The notes under the pieces were generated by a model that did no database searches, was not told the DNA's origin, and saw only the letters and a list, made by a program, of their open reading frames with translations. From contig BSBN01000445.1 of NCBI GenBank assembly GCA_027924645.1, positions 1,922,001 to 1,986,000 on the forward strand: a stretch of DNA of 64,000 bases, given 5' to 3'. Both the position numbers and the translations under genes were made by a program. Positions 47,321 to 58,315 of this stretch are shown piece after piece (within the stretch, counting starts at the first letter, position 1; every line of letters begins with the position of its first letter). The DNA comes from Cunninghamia lanceolata. Its lineage: Eukaryota > Streptophyta > Pinopsida > Cupressales > Cupressaceae.

Positions 47321-50300
47321 CATTGATGGAAACACCCAAAATAAAATGTGTACAGCCACTCCCCCTTAGATGCATATTTCTATCTCTCTCCCCCTTTGAC
47401 ATTAAGGACAAAGGGCCTGATATCTACTTCTTATGAAATCCCAACAATGTTTAACACTCCCCCTTACTATATAATTTTACAAACAGTACTACCCCTGAGA
47501 TGAAAATGCCTCAAAAATTGATGTTGTGTACACTACTGTCCTCCGAAGTCTATATACATTCAAAAAAAAATTATCTATAATACTCTTGCAAATCATTTTG
47601 AAGGTAGAATGACTTTGTATATTACCTTGATTTGTGTTAGAGTAGATGCCCAAATTGCTTTCTCTAAGGCGAGGATGCAATTTTAGCATTTAAATTGCAC
47701 ATATAAGTCTTTAGCCTCCTTTATATTGCTTGGTGTCTTCATCTTCTACTCAATCTTTTCAGCCTCACCTAGCAATCCACATAATGAAGCAAGTCTTAGA
47801 TTTACTGCTTCCCTTAGTTGACCAAAATGCTTCTTTATCTATTCTCTTTGGTCCTGTAACAATGACATTTGTGCATGAATGTTTTCAACCTGTGCTTTTG
47901 CTTCCCCATTCTTGTCTTTTGATAAGTCATATACTTCAGCCAATTTGGAGATTTGTGACTCAATGGAGTCAATTTGAGATTTGATGTTCTTTGTATAGTT
48001 AGGCCATTTCAAGAAAAACAATTAGAATGCAATGGCTTCATCAATGCATCCTTTGAACATTTTCAAAATTTCTTGTAGCTTATTGTGTGCATTGGCACAC
48101 TTATCAGACACCTTAGCCAACCTTTTATCATTCATCTTCCTTAATACATCTTGTTCTACTTTTTATCAACATGAGAAGAATGATCCTTAAGATAATCCAT
48201 TAATAGCTTCAATGTTTGCTCTGGAGGTAGAGAGGAGTCAATGTTTACCTCTAGTAATCCTTCTTGTATTAGCCTCACTGCATCATCAACCAAACTAGTT
48301 TTTAGGTTTTCTTGCAAGAACTCCTTTCTTGCAGAGGCATGCAAGATGTCTCCAAGTTGTAGTTTGTGAAAGGGTGAAATATTTTCCAAATCAACTTTCC
48401 TTCCAAGAGTGGGAATTTGCAGGAGTTGTGGTGTAACCATTGGTTGAAACTGTATTTGCAAACCTAATAGGTATTTGGTGGAGTCTGACCCTAAATAACT
48501 CTGACCTATGTCTTCCATTCTTTCATCTTCCTTCATTTCTAATTCATCCTTATCTTTTTCATCTTGATCTTTCTCCTCTATTTTATTCTGATCTTCCTCA
48601 CTCTTCCCTAGAACTTTCTCTTATTATTCCTCCTTAGGGTTGTCTTCTTTCCTTTGTTCATCCTTCGTTATATCTTTCGGAGGAGGATTGTCATGTTCTG
48701 TACTAGAGTCAGTATTTTCTGGAGAAGGTTCATTTACTCTAGCTTGATCTCCTAAACTTTGTGCATCTATGGTATCCAAAGGAGGTGTACTTGCTTTACC
48801 TTGATCTTTTTCATCTTGTGCTTTCAGAGGAGAAGTCTCCTCATTCTACTGATCATTCTCTATAGTCTCATCATTACCAGTTGTTACATTGTCTTCAAAA
48901 GTAGATATGTCCTCAATAATTACCTTAGCCTCCTTCATTTCTTGCAAAATTTTATCTATTTTCTCTAAGGTTTCTTTCTCCAATCTCTCTATTTCTTCCT
49001 TGTCTTTTCCCATTAGGATATTTATTCTTCTATTTGTTTTGAATTATTTTTCTTGCTTTTGAAGAATTTTACTTTTATCTTCATCAAAGATGGAAGGATC
49101 TACCTTTTCAACTGCTTGTTTCCTCGTCTCAACCTCTTTTGTCATGACATCATTTCTCTTTTTAGTGAGAAAATCTGCAAGATTTGTAGGAAGATGATCA
49201 ATGAACTCAATTAGGGCCACATTGAAGGCCATCATGTGCTTGATTATTGCTTCCATAATAGTGACTTTGTCATCAACATGCATCTTATCATGAAGATCTG
49301 CCACTTGTTTTAGAGCACCATGTTGTACTATAGCATTCACAGTGGCCTCAAGCTGTAAGGTCTCATGCTCCAATTCTTCTTGAGAAGATTATTTTTATTT
49401 CTTTGTTTTTCCCTTTCCTTTTCCTTTGGTGGTTTCTACTTCTTCCTCTCCTTGCCTTGTTCTTTTCTTCAATATAAATTCTTTCTTCTCTTCCTCTTCA
49501 TCCTCTTCATCATCATCAACATTCACCAAATTTATCTTTCCTCTTTTTTCATTCACCTTAGGTCTATACTTTTTTGTTTCTGTAGTCTTGGTTTGTACTA
49601 GCACTTTAGTGGTAGTTCTTTTCCTGTTGGAAGGTGTAGGAGAAGGTTTGGAGGATTTTGAAGAGGTAAAAATAGTAGAGGTAGACCTACTTGTCCTTTT
49701 AGGTTCTTGTGTAGTAGAAGAGGTCTAGGCTTCTCCTGCAGAACCCTCAGGAGTGTTAAGCATTTCTTCTAAATCTGACTTCATCTTTTCTGCTTTAGAT
49801 TTTACCTTCTCTATTTTTTCTTCTACCTCCTTTTTGATTGTTTTATTAGTGATTTCATCATAAGTTTCAAATCTTTCAGCAATAGGATCCTTAGGCTTGC
49901 TGAGCAACATATCAGCATAATGAATCAAATCATGTTTAGACACTTCATATGGTAGGGTGGTTATCCAAAAGATCCTTGGCTCTATTGCTTCCATGTAGCA
50001 ATTATCCTTATCCACCATAAATGTAATATCATTCTTATATTTTTCAATAACCTTTCTTGGTATCCTTTCTCTTTCTTGCATATCATTTTGAAGGGTTTTG
50101 AACAAACTCCAAAATAGTGTGACACAATTTTTATGATCAGGAAAGATAAGCATATAGTTTTTAATTTGGTGAGCAACAGGGGTATCTATCTTCCACACCA
50201 TACCATTTATTGAAGGTAATTACCTCAGGAAATAGAACATAAGGCAAGTGATTAAGGAACCATAGTAGAATTTGTAATTTTCCTCCTTGGTTCTCTTCAA

Positions 50301-50796
50301 ATTGTCCAACAATTGCTACTGCAAGAGTTCATAGAGGTCATAGTCATTTCCTTCTTTAACCATTTAATGGGTAGTGTAGATGGCGGTAGCAGTAGAAGTA
50401 CCCTCACTATTTATGTAGTAAAATTTGTAACCAATGCCCATAGTAGCATACCAGACCCCTAGATCAATGATATCATCCACTGTTAGAGTTCTCTTATCAA
50501 ACTTCACTCTAGTAAGCCTCATCACTTCCTCATTCTTCATAGCTTTCAATATAGGCACTGGTCCAAAGGAGCACAATCTGGTCACAACCCTGATGGCTTC
50601 CTTAGTGATCATATGAGGTTGGTCAAATAAAAATAAGTCCTCATGAATTTGACTTAAGGCAATCCTAATCCAATCTTCCTCATACCAAAAATTAGGGAAA
50701 CCCTTCCAAATATCTAGTTGTTTTTCTTCAATATTTGCAAACTCTGACTTCAATTGAAAATCATCACCTAACAGATGATCATTCTTGAATTGTTCC

Positions 50797-51806
50797 TGTA
50801 GACACCCAAATTTGTCCCAACTTTGTCCATGTCCTACAACACCTTGTTAAAAACATTACTTAGACATGATTAAGCCATTTTTGTCCTATTCCCATTCTTA
50901 ATCCCATTTATCTATTAAGCCAATTAATTAAATAAATTTTATTTATTTAATTAATTTCACATGCATAATCCCATTTATCTTATCCTCATCCCAATTATTT
51001 AAATAAATTTTATTTATTTAATTAATTTCCACATCATATCTTATCCCATCCTATTCATTTATCCTATTAATTAAATAAATTTTATTTATTTAATTAATAT
51101 CCAACTCATATCCCAACTAATTCAAATATTTTATTTGAATTAAGTCCTCATCTTTCACCACATTCCAACACTTGTCCAGTCAACCATGTGTTGTATTACA
51201 ACTTTTATCTTTCACATGCACAACTAATGGGACCTAATTTTAGTATTTGTCTACACAAGCACACCTAAGCTTTATCTTCCCTTGCCACATGTCAATTGAC
51301 TACAATTTCTTAATGTGCATGGAAGCCTAACTTAATCCTATTTGTCCATTTCACCTAAAGCCCTAATTGATCCTAGCCATCCATTTGAATTAAGCCTTTC
51401 CTATAAATCAACCCCCTCATAAGCCATTAGCATACATTGAGCCTCAAGTACCCTTATTCTACCAAATTTTCAAAGATGCATTGATCCTCAAGTATCCACA
51501 TGCTGTTGAAATATCATTAGAGCCTTTGCATCCTTCATCTATTATTCATTCTAGCATCTTCATCTTAATGTTATGCTGCAGAAGTGAGCACCCAACATTC
51601 TTCCAACAATAATCCTTCAAAATCTTGCATGCTCATGCGAGGTGGAGAAGAGAAATGGAGATAAATCAAGCATAGTGTGGAGATCGGTTTGCATTTACAT
51701 TTTTTATTTTGATTTTCATGTTGTCTTGTGCTTCATTGTGCATTGCTAGGGTTTTATCATTGCCATTCATTCATTTGCCCTAATTTGCAATTTTACCCTA
51801 ACTACA
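50797..51806 (+). mobile_element. Element K: solo LTR of a gypsy-type element
   Basis: TGTAGACACCC...ACTACA, 1010 bp, with a perfect GTTCC duplication (50792-50796, 51807-51811) and no internal region. The TGTAGACAC start matches the sense start of the G LTR. It most likely arose by recombination between two LTRs. Confidence 0.93.
50920..51100. repeat. Three AT palindromes inside solo LTR K
   Basis: Near-perfect palindromes built on AAATAAATTTTATTTATTT flanked by AATTAATT, centred near 50940, 51010 and 51080, about 70 bases apart. Confidence 0.8.
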
Positions 51807-51996
51807 GTTCCAATTTTAGGTGGTCATACTCATCAAGTTGTGAATGAATGTATATCTGAACATCCTTGGTGTGCAACACATTAATGGGAATGTGGGAAAA
51901 CACTCCATCTTTTTTGGTCTCAGTGGATTTAAATGAATGTTTCTTGAATTTAGGTCTTGGCTTCTCCACAACATCAACTACTACTGGTGTTTGCAT

Positions 51997-52320
51997 GATA
52001 ATACCTTCATAAAACTATGGTTTAACCAAAAAATTAGAAGGATACTTTATCATGTTGTCATTAGGGTTTGCACACAAGCTTTGTTTAGGATCTTCTTATC
52101 TCCTTTGCTCTTTCTCACACTTGAATTCATTCAAAGAAGATCAAATTTGATCAGAAATTGACTAAATAAGCTTCTCACCAACCATGACTACTCCACATTA
52201 ATTGCATTCTTTGTTCTTGACCTAATCAACTTTTTATTATGTAGAAACCTATGATCATTCAACAATCCACTACGAATAGTCCATTTGCTCCAGAATTTTG
52301 ATCAAACATCATGATATTAC
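51997..52320 (-). other. Spacer between ORF1 and ORF2 in C
   Basis: No coding signal. It corresponds to the 16941-17579 spacer of E. TRIM L is inserted at its right end. Confidence 0.45.
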
Positions 52321-52669
52321 TGTTAGCTACCATTGCACCAAAAGATCGACCTATTAATGCCCGATACAACCACTTGACTTAACAAGCATGGGAGGCGGTT
52401 AAGCCCTTGTCACAAACCACCGTAGCATAGCACTAAACAAGGAGACCAAGGGTCACACCTTGCAACAATCTCCCCAACACAAGCACGGGGTTTGAACCCG
52501 TGACCTCAACTCTGATACCAATTGTTAGCTACCATTGCACCAAAAGATCAACCTGTTAATGCTCGATACAGCCACTTGACTTAACAAGTACGGGAGGTAG
52601 TTAAGCCCTTGTCACAAACCACCGCAGCGCAGTGCTAAACAAGGATACCAAGGGTCACACCTTGCAACA
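52321..52669 (-). mobile_element. Element L: complete 349-bp TRIM
   Basis: Two 147-bp LTRs (52321-52467 and 52523-52669, TGTTAGC...TTGCAACA) around a 55-bp core, with a perfect ATTAC duplication (52316-52320, 52670-52674). The minus strand has TTGGTATCAGAG at the primer position and TTGGGGAGAT before the 3' LTR, as in copia H. It also shares TGTTGCAAG and TAACA ends with H. No ORF. The core holds a tRNA-like T arm. Confidence 0.95.
52484..52542 (-). promoter_or_regulatory. tRNA-like A box and T arm across the TRIM junction
   Basis: Minus strand TGGTGCAATGG (52532-52542, A-box-like, inside the LTR). About 33 bases later comes CACGGG-TTCAAAC-CCCGTG (52484-52502), a stem with the 7-base loop of a tRNA T arm and a B-box match (GGTTCAAACCC). 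The primer site lies between them. Confidence 0.6.
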
Positions 52670-52792
52670 ATTACTACACAAACATATTCATATCATTTTT
52701 GGTGATTATGTTCAGGAATTTAGCATCTTATGCATTCAAGGGTTTGAAAATATTTGTAGTTGTAACTTCCTCTGCACCAATACTTCCTCCTT

Positions 52793-54069
52793 TTAATTTT
52801 TAGAGGATCCATTTGCACCAGGTAGACGTGCAGATACTTCCTTTACTTCATTTTCTTCTTTCTTCCTCCATGTCTTGTTCATTTCCTTCTTTTTCTGAGT
52901 AATATCCATCTTCTTTTGAGGAGTGGGTCTTGCAGTGTTTCCCTTGCAAAACCTTGCAATGTGTCCTATTTTACTGCAATTGTAGTAGGTGATATTGGTT
53001 TGTAGAGCATAGTGACCTCTTCTCACATTAGATCTACAATTAGTAGCCTTATTACCATACTTGTTGCATGTGTTCTTGCTCATGAAGCCATTCCTCATCA
53101 CTTTGATTCTGTAATCATTAGCCTTATGACCAACTTTGTTGCAAGCATAGCACTGACCATGAGATGAATGAGAGTTTGTAGCATTGTACCTTGGAGGCTT
53201 GAATGAATTTTGATTCATCTTGCTTCTTCATTCAATAGCCATGTGACCAAAATTATTACAAGCATAGTAATTACCATTAAAAGCATGAGAGTACCTAATA
53301 GGAGTAGTTTGTTTAGGAGCAAGCTTTCTGAAATTCTTCTTCTTATTCTTCATTTGTCTTCGGACATGAGTGAATTCATCTTCTTTTGCATCTCCAGAGG
53401 CATTCTTCCTAGGATATTTAGTGCATGCTTCTTCCTTCTTTGTTTCAAACTTTCCTTCTATTTTGAAGTTATCATATAAGTTTGCAGATGCACTAATTAT
53501 AGGATTTTTCCCCTTTTCAAAACCTAGACCAAATTTTTCTTTTGATGGTTTTTGAGAGTTAATTATTTCATTAAGAATTGCAAATCCTCCTTTCAGTTTT
53601 AACCCTTGTCAATCTATTCTTTTGCCTTTTCCAGTTCTTTTCTCAGAGTGACAACCTCTTCCTCAAGCTTTGAACATTCAGTAACTCTCTTATTGAGATT
53701 GATGTTTAAATAGTCTTCAATCCTCTTCCCTTCTTCAACCATGACCTTCAAACTAGAGATCATATCTTATGCCTCTTTGAGTTTAACATCACCTCCTTTA
53801 TCTCCTTCTATTTGAGCTTTTAGTTTTCCAATCTCTTCTTTTGAGTCTTTAGATCGTGTCTTCAACTTCACAATTGTCTCCTTTGATTTTTTAAGCATAT
53901 CCTCATATTCCTGGTTTAGTTCTCTAGCTTCATTCAGATCTTGAAGTGATGACTGAAGTTCTCCTTTCAGGTCTACCTCATCTAGATATAAGTCCCTGCC
54001 TTCAAGTTCCATTGCTTCTAGACCTAGTTCTAGAATAAATACATCATTATCCATAGCTTCACATTCCAT
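52793..54069 (-). pseudogene. Family-1 ORF1 (element C)
   Basis: Starts MECEAMDNDVFILELG at 54069. A coiled coil follows (53600-54069; TIVKLKTRSKDSKEEIGKLK), then a zinc-knuckle region (52900-53290) with at least four CCHC-like units. CYACNKVGHKANDY and YNCSKIGHIARFC are recognisable; others have lost a cysteine or the histidine. It ends at GANGSSKN, as in the E and B proteins. Broken by stops and frameshifts between 53290 and 53760. Presumed RNA-binding Gag-like protein. Confidence 0.75.
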
Positions 54070-54122
54070 GTGTTCAAGTGCAGGATCTACCTCAACTTGT
54101 TAGGCTTCTCAAATGTACTTGT

Positions 54123-54133
54123 CTCTAATACCA
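54123..54133 (-). other. Primer-binding site of C (initiator tRNA-Met, decayed)
   Basis: Minus strand TGGTATTAGAG, one transition from TGGTATCAGAG. Confidence 0.85.
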
Positions 54134-54135
54134 AT

Positions 54136-55510
54136 TGTTGAACATGAAGAGATGCTGAGAGGCAGGGGTGAATCAGCATATACAAAACTTAACTACTTTA
54201 TTTGTAGAACAAGTCAAATTACTTAGAGAGTAGAAAGTAAAACATGCACCACACTAATCAACACATTAACACTAGGATTTTTACATGGAAAACCCAAAAA
54301 TGGAAAAAAAACCATGGTGAGTGTTAGCTGATAGTATAATGTTCACTCCTTATAAAGTTTACAACATTGTTTTAGGGCTACAACCTAAGGATTCTACTAC
54401 TCCCTGAAGAAAGATCACTACTACAAAGAATTACAATGATAACATAGAAATGAATTGTTGTGAAAGAAGCATCTAACTTATGCTCATGTTGCAATCCTCT
54501 TTTCTGCACAATTACTCCATCATACTAACTTCACACACTTCATACTACTCATTTTGCTCTATCACATTCACACTAACATGTATTTTCACAAATGAATTTG
54601 TTCTTCTATATATATCCTCCATAACCAATTAAAACCTCAATTAGGTCAGCACCAGAAAGACCTTAAGATGAAACATCTAATTTTGTATGGGTCAGCTTGG
54701 AACAAATACATTTTCAGTTGCAAATCACTTCACATGGCACAATAAGGTTGTTTGCATCATAACACATCCTTCAATTTCAAAACCATTGATCTAGATCCTC
54801 CACACATGAGGGAAACCAAATTGTTGGCTCAACCAGTACTACCACTACTAATTGTCCATCTTCACACTACTAGGGAGAAGCCAAAATCATTATGCAGACT
54901 AGAGTTTTAACGCAATGCCTTCTCAATACCATTCATACACTATTTTCTTGAAGTATCTAATCAATATATGCATCCACAAAATAAGAAACATGTTGAACTG
55001 ATGAACACGGGGCATTCTGAATTGACTATAACACATCAAGACTTGAGATGTCGCATTGTGGTACACCAAAACATTTGAAACTCTTAGGAGAGAACACATA
55101 CATCATTATACATATATTCCTAGATCCGCACATCCTCATTTATCACTTCTAGTGAAAACTAGAGCCATGACTCATGTATACTGTAATCTGGAGGATAGTC
55201 ATATACAATTCTTCACTAATTGACTTAAATACCTTATGCAGTACAGTGGATAAGAAATATTTTCATGCAGTTCAAACCTAAGATACATTAGGGCATATAG
55301 AATCTCCACACAAGCCCCTATAGTTGATATGTATACTTTCCATCTTCTGCATGTGCTCAACCATGTGTTCTATAAAGTACTTTAGCATCCAGAATAGTCT
55401 GTGTTACTTCTGTCATTTGAAAGTCGGCCTTGCAGACCGTTAGAGCACTTGATATTGCAAGGTAGTGTGCATTACACATCTCCAAACATATTTGCAAAGC
55501 TGCATGGGCA
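54136..55510 (-). repeat. Right (5') LTR of C, cut by D
   Basis: Starts TGTTGAACATGAAG, with the U5 motif near 54275-54320 and a TATATATA near 54608. It follows the left copy to GCATGGGCA, where D begins. It serves as an uninterrupted reference for the B and G insertion sites. No hairpin array was seen here. Confidence 0.88.
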
Positions 55511-55822
55511 TGTTGTGTGGTTGCACAACATGCCCCATTTTAACTTGACAAAACAGGGACCCAACTTTTTGCTTAGCTTTGCTTGTGTTTTCCTGCTTTC
55601 TGGTGGTCTGGTAAAAGTAAGTCATACAGGTGATCTTGCATAAGGAAGCTGGGGTAAGTTGTCATGATGAGGTAAGTTTTTAAAAGTTCATATTTCATAT
55701 AAATAACCTCATGGTTGGAAAGGGCACAAAATTTCATGCAGGTTTGCCTTTTGGATCACCCTGATATTCATTAGGAACAAAAGTTATTGGAAGTCAAAGT
55801 CCTGGTCAAACTTGATATTCCA

Positions 55823-56400
55823 GGGGGGGTCATATTTACAAAGATCACCCCGATCCAATTTTATCACCTGATAAACCATTTATCCAGAGATCCGGACGTC
55901 AATTTTAAGTGATAGGGGTACTTACCCATCGGTCAGCTTCATATATTTTGCGGGGGGTCATATTTTCAAACATCACCTGGTATTCTGAATATCACCTTGT
56001 CACGAAATATCACCCTAGATCCAATATGCTGATGACGTCATCCAATCCTGATAAATAAAGAAATCACTCTGATGATGACTTCATCATCCTGTTTACCTCG
56101 TGGAGGTATATTTCCAACGTTGACCCTTTTTACATAACATGATGATGACGTCATGGTGTCACAACGATGAATCAAGTCATTATCCTAATGACGTCATCTA
56201 GATATTCTAAGAAAAGGTCATTTTAGTTTCGAGGGGTCATATTTAAAACATCACCCAACATTTCAAACATGACTTGATATTTTCAACATCACCCGATGTT
56301 TTCGACATAAGTTTTCCCTCCAAAGGTAGATGGTCATATTACACATAGGGGGTCATATTCCAATATCACCCGATATTTTAAATATCACCCAATCTTCCGA
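55823..56400 (+). repeat. GGGGTCATATT / ATCACC modules upstream of the D ORF
   Basis: GGGGTCATATT occurs at 55826, 55954, 56233 and 56349. Each is followed by an AT-rich spacer and one or more ATCACC motifs (e.g. AACATCACC, AATATCACCCGAT). The modules are degenerate and not evenly spaced. Confidence 0.75.
56033..56196 (+). promoter_or_regulatory. Cluster of TGACGTCA palindromes
   Basis: Perfect TGACGTCA at 56033-56040, 56146-56153 and 56189-56196, plus TGACTTCA at 56076-56083. TGACGTCA is a known plant bZIP binding element. All lie 380-550 bases upstream of TATAAAG at 56577. Confidence 0.7.
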
Positions 56401-56576
56401 GGATCACTCCCCTCATCTCACCGTGTGACATTAAATGCCATAAATGCAGTAGGTGGAGTTACTCGACTATGAACGCGATCTAGACACCTGGCAATGCCTG
56501 TGAATTAATGTTAGAGAAGATCAATGGTTAAGATTGAATAAACCCTGTGTTGCCCTAATGTTGCCCTAATAAAGGG

Positions 56577-56583
56577 TATAAAG
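56577..56583 (+). promoter_or_regulatory. Candidate TATA box of D
   Basis: TATAAAG, between the TGACGTCA cluster and the predicted 5' UTR. Confidence 0.5.
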
Positions 56584-56762
56584 TGCATTTACACTTACCT
56601 TGTGATAAAACTAGTTTTTACAGAGCACCTAGCTTTCAAACCCTCATACGACCTACTTGCGGACACACACAACTTGCAGCAAAACAGGACACGTGATTAT
56701 CACTAGTATCTGAATCTCTTCCATATAATCATCAGCATAATCAAGGAGTTAAACACTATCAA

Positions 56763-56958
56763 GTAAGTAATTAAAACCCTCCTCCTATCATTTTCTGCAT
56801 ATCCAGGTAGTATGCTTCTGCTGGTTTGAAGATATATGTTATGTATATCATGATGAAGTGATGATTAATTAATATAATGTGCATCATGCCGTGAAGATAT
56901 AGTGTTGTTTGCATGTATGTGAAGTATTGTATGGTAAGACTAGTCCTGTTTATTGTAG
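56763..56958 (+). other. Candidate 5' UTR intron of D
   Basis: GTAAGT at 56763 and TTTATTGTAG ending at 56958 enclose 196 bases of AT-rich sequence. The downstream exon would begin GAAACCATGG, six bases before the ORF start. Confidence 0.5.
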
Positions 56959-56964
56959 GAAACC

Positions 56965-58182
56965 ATGGCAGACAAAAGGTTGGCCAAGTTTGAAGCTAAA
57001 TTCCTTAAACCAATGTTTGCTCAGCTTGAAGGTGTGCGGTTCAAGTATGGCGTCATCACAGATACACACCAAGGAAGAACTGATCTGGTGACTTGGTCAT
57101 CTAGAATGCATGATGGCAAGAATAATACCTTGTTGGATGCCATTTTCATATTAGGAATGTGGAACACAGCTAGATTTCCTTATTCTATGGAGACTCCAGA
57201 ATTGATTATTGAATGTGCCAGAAACTACAACCCACAAACAAGGAAAGTGGAAAAGCATGGTCGAGTGTATGCAAATCTGTCCATTAGGGGGATTGCGGCC
57301 ACTTTCAATTTACCATTGGGAAAGAAGGTTGTCAGCATGGATCTAAAGAAACTAGAAACTGAATATATAAACAACAAGAAGGCTGCTAGGAAGAGAATGT
57401 ATCAATGGAGGGCAAAGAATAGTCCTTACCCTACCGCTGCCAAACTACTAGTGCATATGTACAAGTTTGACTTTGATGATGAATACCAATATATGATAGC
57501 CCTACTCAGTAGAGTGATAGGCCAGCCTGATGCTAGAAGTTTCAAAGATTGGATGTATGGGGTTATCCTGATGTGTCTATATATAGACAAGCCATTATGG
57601 GCCAAAATGATAACTGATGCCCTAAATGAACAACTCATGAACCTAGGAGGCCTAGAATGTTCATTTCATATGACTTCATATGTGGTATACTCATGTGCAT
57701 ACAAGGGTACATTCAGTGCACTTACAACAGAAGGAAAGATTAGTGGCACTACAAATGATGCCCACATCTGGGATCATTATCCCCAGTTGCAAAGACAAAA
57801 TTATCTTCCAGATTACAAATTAGTGAATGATACATTTTCTATGCATCTGGTCAGGACAATGGAAGAAGATAGGACTAAAAGACTGAGCATGGAAGCACAA
57901 GAAGTCATATATAGACATGGTGCCTGGTTCATACAATATACCACATTTTCTTATATCAGAATAGAGGGCTTTGCAGGACAACCCCTCATGCTCGCAAGAT
58001 ATCCCATGGATCCAATTGTTTTGATGGAATTCATGAGACAGATATCCACAATACTGGATGCTTACAAAGAAAATAATAAGATTCCACCAGTATTTTTTCC
58101 AGTAAAAATGGGCTGGTATATATGCCAAGATTCTGATAACATTAAGAAGGCCATAGCTGGTCTAGACATGATGAAGTTATAG
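56965..58182 (+). pseudogene. Family-2 unassigned protein, N-terminal part (element D)
   Basis: A 405-codon ORF starting in a strong context (AACCATGG). It is soluble-looking, with no signal peptide or clear membrane segment. Conserved with I: PELIIECARNYNP, GRVYANLSI and LARYPMDPIVLMEF. TAG at 58180 ends it, but similarity to I continues past that stop (MQKIIDAKV and beyond) until an interruption near 58316. No domain is recognised. The GRVxxNLS...LP pattern and the long helical middle recall plant mobile-element proteins of unknown role; that is only a resemblance. Confidence 0.8.
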
Positions 58183-58315
58183 CCTTTCCCCTTGGCAAGA
58201 TCATATGACCCATATGGGAGGATGCAGAAAATCATTGATGCAAAGGTATAGATCATTCAACTTCATGCTAGGCAAAGTTCATAAAATGGGTTTCAATCCA
58301 TTAGGCTCTACAAGC

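Larger units (their letters stand above)
47690..51996 (-). pseudogene. Family-1 ORF2 (element C), split by a solo LTR
   Basis: Starts MQTPVVVDVVEKPRPKFKKH at 51996, matching ORF2 of E. Solo LTR K (50797-51806) interrupts it. Removing K plus one target copy (1015 bp) puts both halves in the same frame, and the joined residues follow E. Then come KFDKRTLTVDDI, LFWSLFKTLQ, CYMEAIEPR and a long acidic/lysine-rich region (49400-49750, 48550-49000). Next is a helical part (48156-48536) and, after a frame change near 48100, the C-terminal coiled coil (47839-48021). Breaks are mostly TAA and TAG. Confidence 0.82.
9240..55510 (-). mobile_element. Element C: outer non-autonomous copia-type element
   Basis: Its left (3') LTR is in three pieces (9240-10132, 27942-28028, 46572-47306), separated by B and G. 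The internal region is 47307-54135 and the right (5') LTR is 54136-55510. The left LTR lacks about 310 bases at its outer end. Polarity is minus: primer site at 54123-54133, polypurine complement after 47306. It encodes ORF1 and ORF2 of family 1 but no polymerase. It carries solo LTR K and TRIM L, and D cuts its right LTR. Confidence 0.85.

Noticed and set aside
49426..49728. Plus-strand serine-rich ORF
   Set aside because: It is the antisense shadow of the acidic region of ORF2 in C.
52484..52502. A functional tRNA gene
   Set aside because: Only an A-box-like motif and a T arm are present; no acceptor stem or anticodon arm can be built.
52321..52669. Cassandra-type TRIM carrying 5S rRNA
   Set aside because: I could not align the 147-bp LTR to a plant 5S gene; the similarity is to a tRNA T arm.
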